Assembly (NCBI RefSeq): GCF_029867415.1
Contig: NC_081185.1
Location: 110,540,913-110,604,912, forward strand
Reading direction: 5' to 3'
DNA from: Vicia villosa
Taxonomy: Eukaryota > Streptophyta > Magnoliopsida > Fabales > Fabaceae
DNA length: 64,000 bases
The translations under genes and the position numbers were made by a program. Below the pieces are notes generated by a model. The model searched no databases. It was given only the letters and a program-made list of their open reading frames with translations, and was not told the DNA's origin. The number at the start of each line of letters is the position of its first letter. The stretch's first letter is position 1. This document shows, one piece after another, positions 56,494 to 64,000 of the stretch.

Positions 56494-57179
56494 ATACTTT
56501 GTTGAAGTAGAATGCAGTTTTCATTTACATGATTGCACTGTTGAGTTAATAATTCTAGAATATACTACTTTTTCTTACTCCCTCTCATATGGCCAATGAT
56601 TCACTCATTGACTTAAATAATATGAGTGTGGTAAAATCTTTCTATATATATTAGTTTGAATATAAAAGTAACAAACGATCTTTAGATTGTAATTACTATA
56701 CCTTAAAGAAGCATATATGTGAGTCGAGGAGATGAGAACCTTCATAAAAATCAAACCCTACAAAACAAATCCAAAAACAAAATAACATTGCAACATAATG
56801 AAGCATATATGGTAATAGGCATTATGTCTTTTTAACGTTATATATTGTTCTAAATTCTCTTTCAACCACTGATCACATATAAATAATACATAAATTAGTG
56901 AGATATAGCAAATATATCAAATATATCAAAGATTCATCAAAACTACTAAATAATGCATTTAAGCATTTATTCATCAACTCACAATAAAAAATCAAAGCAG
57001 ACTAATTGAATTACAATGGTTCTAAATTGTGTTCCTTTTGCTGTGAGTGAGCTGTATGGTTTTAAATGTACGTAGCAGAAATTACATGCTGATGCGGTTG
57101 CAATTTAAAACCATAAACACAACTTAAGACAAAAAACACAGACAGTAATATAAAGAAATGAATTTGCCAGTACATACAG
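56494..57179. other. Decayed segment related to 61800-62540
   Basis: Landmarks shared with 61830-62530 are TAAAGTAACAAACAATCT-like, GAGATGAGAACC followed by ATAAAAATCAAA, and CCTACAAAACAAATCCAAAA. No open frame. It continues the segment split by the LINE. Confidence 0.55.
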
Positions 57180-57243
57180 TAAGATTTTCTTGTAGTCCCA
57201 TAGCATCAAACCTATCATTTGGGGTGAACAATTCATGCCCGTC
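57180..57243 (-). pseudogene. eIF4A (DEAD-box helicase) exon relic, internally deleted
   Basis: The minus strand reads DGHELFTP, then, after a small deletion, [11 protein letters not shown]. This matches the stretch before the Q-motif of plant eIF4A ([25 protein letters not shown] type). Only about 21 codons remain. The same exon is longer at 62541-62640. Confidence 0.6.
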
Positions 57244-57249
57244 ACTACA

Positions 57250-58738
57250 AAATCATCACAAACTAAATGATATATTAGTGTTTAGTTAATATACTAGATC
57301 TAAGCCGCAAAGCAAGAAGAAATAAATCAAGCTCAAAATTTTCATACACCGTCTCACTAAAGCAACATTACAACTTAAAAAGTTATATTTTTTTAACCTA
57401 ATGGGCCTGGGCTACTTTTTAAAATAACACATCAAGAGAATTTTACCTGGCACTTTAAAAATTAAATCTCACACCCACATATTTTAGTAATTCACAAATT
57501 GCTCATGGACATATTTGTGTCAAAAGTGCGAACAAAATTTCCGATAATTCATTCAAAATTCTCAGTAGTCGACCAAATTTCCAATTGTTCATTTTTAAAT
57601 TATCGCTACTAATGTATACCTCTAAAAAAATCATGTATCTTTAAACTACAAATTATAAATATTTAATAAATATTAAATAATATGAATTATTTAATGAATA
57701 TAATTTAATTTATAAATTACAAATTATATTCAATAATGTAATAAAATTTATTTTTATTAACTTTTTATTTTAAAAATGTGACATGGCAAATCGTGTGACA
57801 TGGAGCCACATACATAATGACACGTCATAAAATGAAGAGCCAACTAGACAAATTTGAAGGAGAACAAAAAAATTCCAAAAATATGAAATAGAGGGACAAA
57901 AAAGCTAGTTTTTTATACATGGAGACTAAAAAATCATTAAAATCAAAAGAGGGGGATCAAAAGTGTATTTAAGGCTAACTATAATAATAGAAATAGAGAT
58001 AATTATCGATGCACCATTTTTAATACTGAATGCAATCTTTGAGCCAAAAGGGCTTTTTAATTTATTTTTGGGCTTGAATACTGGTCCACTAACAATAATC
58101 ATTGGCCCAATAAGAATGTTATCCTCAAGATTCATGGAGGAATGGTCATGTGTCGATCTATGATTGGAGGAGGAAAATTGAAGTTTTTGCATTAAAGTCC
58201 AAGTTGATGTCACGTGAGATTCATGAGGAGAAAAAATAGGAAACAATGTTGCAATCATGTGTGTCATGCGGTGGAGAGGAAAAAAGGGAAAAGTTGGTGT
58301 TATCATGTGACTTAGAGGAGTTTTGGGAAAAAGAGACGGAGGGGGCAGGGGGTTGAGGATCTTGGATTTAGTTAAACATCATAAATTTTGGGTAAGGAGG
58401 AAGAAGAATTTTGATTTTTTAGGGAGGGGGAGAAGATTGGTTGGAATCCAATATGGATTCTAGTAGTTTAGATTGAAGTTTGGGAGGATCCAATAGATGA
58501 GAAAATGACGATGGGGAAAGAGATAAGGTTGCTAAGTTTGTGGAAAAGGGAACATGTTTGGTCGGTTTGGAATGAGTAATGGGAAAAGAGGACAACATAG
58601 ATGATGGGTTAGAAAAAATGTCCTACGTGAATTAAAAGGAGTGATTGATGAAAGTCAAGTTGGCTTGGCTGAGAGAATTGACCATTTGGAGGGTCCGACA
58701 TGTTACTTTTCCTTTATGGATATGAGTAAGATGACATG
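57250..58738. other. Unassigned repetitive sequence, no gene seen
   Basis: 57250-57360 resembles 63110-63220 (TAAGCCGCAAAGCAAGAAGA), probably an intron of the eIF4A-derived segment. 57880-57975 resembles the outer end of a MULE (GAGACTAAAAAATC, GTGTATTTAAGG). 58140-58700 is purine-rich (GGAGGAG, GGGAAAAG words) with no convincing frame. Confidence 0.35.
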
Positions 58739-59335
58739 TGTCATACCCTAATTTTTACCCCTAAGATACCACCTATCATTCATCAACATCTTTCTCATCA
58801 ATCATTCATTGTCATTCATTTGCATGTGACTTTGGCTAATGTCCTTGCCCAAGGGTGTTTTCTTTGCTAATTTTCATTCATATTGGCAAATTACAAGTTT
58901 GTTCCTACAAGTCAATTTACAAGAAGAAAATACATTCAAACTACAAGAAACTTGCCATGTTTTCTAAGTCCTAAAATTCGAAAGTCCAAAGTTCTAAAAC
59001 TAAGAGGAACCAAATTTTTTCAAGATTCTAAATGGAATAAAATCGAACTTTTGAGCTTCACTTCCATGGGCACTCCTTCATCACTTTCTTGGATCGAATT
59101 ATCCTTGTTCTTCAAGTCATAAGCTCCGTATTTTCCATATCCAATCACCTTGAATCAAAGATCAAAAGGCAAAATGGACATGAATTAAAAAGTGAGTAAT
59201 TTACATAGCCATTCTTCATCAAGTCACCATTCACGATTCTGAATCAAAAGCAAACATTGTAGCTATGATATCATATAAAGTTCCCAACAACAAAAAACAC
59301 ATGTCTAACATATTTTCACACAATAACACATGTTC
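58739..59335 (+). mobile_element. Ogre-like (Ty3/gypsy) LTR fragment
   Basis: TGTCATACCCTAATTTTTAC then CCCTAAGATACC, followed by a CATTCATCA-rich tract (58778-58830), matches the characteristic LTR start of Ogre-type retrotransposons of legumes, as recalled. The open frame at 58883-59122 is not recognised. The right part is replaced by copia sequence at about 59340. Confidence 0.45.
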
Positions 59336-59339
59336 CTTG

Positions 59340-60344
59340 GTTTTATGATTGGAAGCAATTTTGCTAAAACATGGTTCACTTCAAGATATTGTAACAGATT
59401 TCTTAACATGCTGGTAAGACATCACAAATGACAGTTGTTCGGACAGATGTAGTAACATGTTATACCAGAACATCATGACAATTCAGGTTTTAAAATATTG
59501 AAAGATTTATTTTATTTTTATGAAGATTCTGTATGGATTTAGTACTCACACAGTCGTAACTAAGGAAGCAGTTTTTAGGAGCATTGCAGATTTGATTTGA
59601 TTTCATAAAAAGGATCTTGGAGACTTTTTAGGAAATCTGGAAGATTTGTTCATATTTTTGGGGAAAAGATTCAGCAGAAGATTTACTACTAGAAGATTGG
59701 ATTTGCGTGAAGAGTCTAAGCCCATAATGCAAGAGTATATTTAAAAGAATCTTCAAGACCTAAAAACATATGTACATAAGTCTTGCGCATGAGATAAGGT
59801 TTAGGGTTTTTAGTGTGTTCTTGTTCATTGTAATCCACTCGATTATCTCTTTGATAATCATAGTATGACTAATTTTTATTGTTCATTGTCAATATCTCAT
59901 AAGCTTTTAAGCAAGAGAGGATTGTGCGTCAAGTTTTCTATTGTTCATCAGTCAAAAACTTTTAACCATAACTGATTTTGTCTTGGAAAAATGTCTTCTA
60001 TTTTTGGTTATTATTATGGGTTTGTGACTAGTTTGTGAATGGTAGGAAGTGAGAGGGGGTTCTCATATCTAGGAGTATCCTAGTTAGAAATTGCATTGGT
60101 AGTGATTAGGTGACAAACTTGTAAACATGTGTTATTTAGGGTTTCAAAATAATACTACTATATTGGATTTTCTTCATGTCTTTGTAGCACCTTGATGTAT
60201 GTGATGTTGAACCAAACTGAGTAAACAATATATAGTGTTATTTTACTTTCAACAATCTATTTTATATGCATAATTATCCTTAGTGTTGTTACTGATTTGA
60301 TCCTAGTGTCGTAACATCTGGTTTATCTGTGTGCCAGCATTTCA
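59340..60344 (+). mobile_element. Second Ty1/copia 5' LTR
   Basis: It shares landmarks with the LTR at 38.4-39.3 kb: CTCATAAGCTTTTAAGCA, GGGTTTGTGAC with GAGG, GGCGAGTCT/GGAGTATCC with TTAG, GTAAACAA and CATTTCAATT at the end. A degenerate primer site (TTTGCAACAGAGC) follows. The start is not defined. Confidence 0.55.
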
Positions 60345-60733
60345 ATTTGCAACAGAGCAAACACCTTGTGCTATTTTGGGTGAGATCTAGGGGAGATACT
60401 TTCTGGTACCATGGACAAAGAAGGAGGTTTTAACAACATACCACCATTCTTAGATTGCACCAATTATGACTATTAGAAGGCTCGTATGATTGCATTCCTA
60501 AAATCTATGGATAGCAAAACTTGGAAAGTTATCTTAAAAGGTCGGAACCATCCTGTTGTAAAGGACAAATAAGGGAATGAAACTTTGAAACCAGAAGAGG
60601 AATGGTCTAAAGAAGAAGATGAACTTGCTCTTGAAAACTCCAAAGCTTTGAATGTCTTATTCAATGGTATTGACAAAAATATGTTCAGGTTGATAAATAC
60701 TTGTACTGTGGCTAAAGATGTGATGATGTAGTA
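60345..60733 (+). pseudogene. Ty1/copia gag N-terminus, broken
   Basis: ATG at 60411 reads MDKEGGFNNIPPFLDCTNYD, then a TAG replaces the conserved Trp after DY (60474-60476). After that stop come KARMIAFLKSMDSKTWKV and an acidic region with a second stop (TAA at 60570). The sequence ends at about 60733. It is the same gag family as the fragment at 39357, and longer. Confidence 0.78.
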
Positions 60734-61255
60734 AAGCGGCACGCAAAAGATTGGAAGTATTCCTTATTTTATCGTCTCAACAGGAATCGGTGCGAGGGAA
60801 AAAAATGTCGTTTAATAGTTTTCGCGTTTCTGAGCTTAGGTTAAAATGGTTTAAAAGTAAAGGGCGGAAAATAAAACATATGAACAGGAAATAAACACAT
60901 TCTTTGGATATGAGAGAACTCTCAAAACTGAATTTCATATACCCGTCAAATACTTAAACCTACTGATAAATTGTACGCAACCTAAATTACTCGTTAATAT
61001 CATCATGTATCGCTCACAACAAGGTTATGTCTAACACAGAGTTGAGAGAACAATCATATTACTCTTGTTGGCGATGTACCCACTATGAATATTAGACCTA
61101 AATCTATCGCTAGAGTCTAAAATATAATAGGTAATCATCCAAGAATGAGATTTGAGCCGTATATGTCTATAACAACCCAAACCCCAAGCACAAAGCAAAA
61201 ACAAGGATAACACCAATAGATATTATACAATAACATGAGCAATAAATATACATAC
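60734..61255. other. No gene seen
   Basis: Abrupt change from copia sequence at about 60734 to an unassigned segment (AAAGGGCGGAAAATAAAACA near 60856). Possibly another LTR fragment in reverse orientation; not established. Confidence 0.3.
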
Positions 61256-61800
61256 ACAAGTATGTTGTTGTTTCGACTTCATATTCTATTTGAGAAGTTA
61301 ATGTTAAGATATTGCACTTCATTTGTCATGAAATAATAAAATCATTGATCAACTTTTTGGAGATTATTATGAATTCTATCATAATTCAAATTGAGTAATG
61401 TTTTCTTCACTGTACACGCTGTATAGAGGTGGAGTGTTCAATTTACAAATTGGTTGAATTTTTGAATTTCTACAATGATTAAGTTTAATATGCATACTTG
61501 GTTAATAAGTAAAAGGTTTAAACAACTCACACTGAAGGATTTTTCCATGTGGATTGATAATTTCAATAAACATCTCTAATTCATCAAGATTATGTTATAA
61601 ATCTTCATATTGACAAATAACATTTCACTTGATTTTCCCATTCCTTTAAAACAAAGCTTGCCAATAATAAAACCATTAAAGGTAATAATAAAGAAAAGCG
61701 ATGGGAAATTACTTTATATGTCAGAAAACTAATAAAATCATTCAAGTCTATTGCATGATTCCTTTTTTCTTTTGTCTACAACCTTTTATTTTGTGCTATC
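61256..61800 (+). repeat. F-box-gene-derived segment, partial copy
   Basis: It is closely similar to 48400-48850 and 49970-50350: CATTTGTCATGAAATAAT, GAGGTGGAGTGTTCAATTTA, GAAGGATTTTTC and CATTTCACTTGATTTTC. The F-box itself is missing. No open frame. Confidence 0.65.
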
Positions 61801-62540
61801 TCATGAATCATGATTGATATAATATTTAAAGTAACAAACAATCTGTAGAGTGAAATTAATATACCTTAAAAAAGCATATGTCTTTTTAGTATATGAGTCG
61901 TGGAGATGAGAACCATCATAAAAATCAAATCCTACAAAACAAATCCAAAAACAATACCATTACAACATAAATAAAATTTAATTATCTAACAATCAAACCA
62001 TGCAAACAATTCAACACTAAATAATGATCTGTATCCAATAATTTAATATTTTCTTTTATTAACAAACTTATCCAACAAAAAAAAAGTAATAGGCATTACG
62101 TCTTTTTAACATTAAATATTGTTCTAAATTCTGTTACAACTGCGTAGAAATAATCCAAGTCCACAAAACAAAAATGAATGAGATATAGAAAATATATCAA
62201 AGATTCAACAAAAGTACGAAACAAATATTGTCTTTGCATTTGGTGTGATGGATATTAGAGTCGTTGCGGTTTGAATTTCGAGTGAGTTGTGTTTGAAATA
62301 CAATGTTGAAAAATACTTAATGTTAAAATTTAATTACATATGAAGGTGAAAAATGAGCTTTCGCCTTATGAAAATTTGAGATTTGATGAAAATATTTGAA
62401 AAAGAAATTCCAGTCCGATGTGATTGCGGAGCTACCGCATCCGCAATATTGTATCCGCATTTACCGTTGTGGAGTGCAATTTAAACACAACTTAAGACAA
62501 AAAGCACTTAATATAAAGAAATGAATTTGCCGCTATATAC
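61801..62540. other. Decayed segment related to 56500-57180
   Basis: Same landmarks as the segment after the LINE, including CCTACAAAACAAATCCAAAA and TTCTAAATTCTGTTACAAC. It lies between F-box-derived sequence and the eIF4A exon relic. No gene. Confidence 0.5.
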
Positions 62541-62640
62541 CATAGGCATATGTGCTTTGGAGGAATTTCTTATTGTAGATCCATATCATAAACCTATCAT
62601 AGAATTCGTCACATGAGGTGAAGAATTCATGCCCGTCATT
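62541..62640 (-). pseudogene. eIF4A (DEAD-box helicase) exon relic
   Basis: The minus strand reads DGHEFFTSCDEFYDRF, then, after an indel, sequence matching [15 protein letters not shown]-type codons, and ends in GCCTATG|GTATAT, a plausible donor at the conserved exon border. This is the eIF4A segment just before the Q-motif. Frame changes disable it. No further eIF4A exons were recognised. Confidence 0.65.
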
Positions 62641-64000
62641 GACAAGTCTGTGAAGTTAATAAATAGACGTCAAATTACAGAAAAAAATACATGCATAATA
62701 ATTTCAATAATTTCAAATAGATGCATAATAAATTCAATAATTTCAAATATGGAAGAATGTGAAGCCGGACTTGCCATCACTACAAAAACCTAAACATACA
62801 ATAAATGAAAGCCCCAAAATATGTTCAAGAACAACACTGACAACAAAAGAATGAGAGGAAGTACCTAATATATAAAAAATTCCCAAGCAACTATCCAAAT
62901 CCAAACAACTGGGCTCAAATTGAGTACAAAACATTAAATCGTTATCATTATAAGTATTTAAATTGAAAATCAATTTGTCATCATTAAAAAAAAAATTCAC
63001 AATGCACAAACCGATAAATCTAAAAACATGAGTATTTTTTCTGAAAATCAAAAAAATCGTATGAAAACAAAAATAACAATGACAGGTAGATTAATAAAAT
63101 GAAAACTTTGAATGATAAACAATTATATCAACTACAAATACATCACAAACTAAATGATAGATCTAAGCCGCAAAGCAAGAAGAAATAAAACAAGCTAAAA
63201 ATTTTCATACATTGTTTCATACCTTTTTCACTCTAACTGCCACTACCATTTGCTGCTATATCATAGAAAGCAAAAGATCATTTCTATGCTATTTATGACT
63301 ATTATGGTGATTGTTATTGTACATATGATTATGATTTCAAGCAAGTCTAGGAGCAAGGACTGAGGAGTAACTTGATGGTGGAGTTGGAGTAAAACAATCA
63401 CCAAAATAGCCATAAACGACATAGAAATGATATATTTTTATGTTTTGAAGGATGATCAAAACAGCCTTTTCCACGGACTTCTTGATCGGGACTGATAGTT
63501 GGGTATGGTTTTCTCATAGCTAACGAATTCTGCAACAAATTCAAAACAAAATATCATTTATTAGATAATAGAATCAGATCATCGTGTGTGTAAATAAATC
63601 GAAGTAAAAACAATATCAAAACATGGATCTAATCTAAAATATTGTACAATAAGTATGATAAAGAAAAAGCTAAATCAAAAGTGAAAGCGATCGAACCTTG
63701 AAATATAAGAAGAAAAAAAGCACGAAATTGGCACGAGGAGAGCACGAACCAAGAGTGAAAAACATGTGTACGGAATGAAAAAGACATAATATAAAGTTTT
63801 GATTTGAATTCAACCTTGTCATTTTCACAACAAATATAAACACGTAATATAAAGGGAAAGAAAGATGAGAAAGTTCTGGTAGCTTTAATGTGAGACGTTA
63901 GATAGTTGAAATCATGTGGTTATTGTTAGTTTGGAGAGTTGAAGGTTAAGATAAATTTTACACATGTAAATGACTAGATTTAATGTGTAAATCGTTGGGT
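62641..64000. other. No gene supported
   Basis: The minus-strand frame at 63051-62743 (102 codons) is open, but its translation matches nothing known and it lies in AT-rich intron-like sequence. 63150-63220 repeats 57300-57360. The last 500 bp show no recognisable feature. Confidence 0.35.

Noticed and set aside
62743..63051. 102-codon minus-strand frame
   Set aside because: No motif, low-complexity composition, and it lies in intron-like sequence next to an eIF4A relic.

Overview
The window is plant nuclear DNA, very probably from a legume (Fabaceae). It is AT-rich, it carries one intron-containing plant gene with plant splice signals, and nearly everything else is layered transposable-element debris. 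The elements are of types common in legumes: L1 and RTE LINEs, Ty1/copia and Ty3/gypsy LTR pieces, MULE, hAT, CACTA and PIF/Harbinger elements and MITEs. The legume assignment rests on recognised repeat types and is inference. No rRNA, tRNA or bacterial-type gene organisation was seen.

Layout. 1-11.8 kb: decayed coding and repeat sequence, an RTE LINE 3' end, short tandem duplications and MITEs. 11.87-15.01 kb: the only gene that looks intact, a nine-exon SPX-MFS (PHT5/VPT-type vacuolar phosphate transporter) gene predicted to encode 701 residues. 15.0-20 kb: a plant-mobile-domain relic, an LTR-like segment, a hairpin MITE and a long (TA)n run. 20.1-24.05 kb: a roughly 2 kb tandem segmental duplication, each copy carrying an F-box gene relic. 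24.7-25.2 kb: an isolated GC-rich patch. 26.5-27.3 kb: a PIF-type MITE.

27.33-34.55 kb: an endogenous pararetrovirus (Caulimoviridae) of about 7.2 kb. It is one genome-length unit in circularly permuted order: coat protein, protease/RT/RNase H, transactivator, intergenic promoter region, movement protein, small ORFs, tRNA-Met primer site. Many reading frames are broken, but the movement protein frame is open. CACTA-type sequence borders both ends.

35-43 kb: hAT MITE, CACTA element, copia LTR plus gag, hAT transposase end and LINE end stacked together, followed by an unusual 1.4 kb element with nine 20-bp palindromes spaced about 50 bp apart near its two ends. 43-48 kb: an F-box relic split by a 1.6 kb MULE with a perfect 9-bp target duplication, then a hypersensitive-induced-reaction (HIR, SPFH/band 7) pseudogene whose 5' half is duplicated as a palindrome of about 2 kb. 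48-57 kb: further F-box-derived sequence, holding a full-length but inactivated L1 LINE (50.63-56.48 kb) with a 14-bp target duplication. 57-64 kb: eIF4A exon relics, an Ogre-like LTR start, a second copia LTR plus gag relic, and another copy of the F-box/eIF4A-derived segment.

The SPX-MFS gene is the likely working host gene. The other recognisable coding regions are relics or mobile elements that have duplicated, nested in and interrupted one another.
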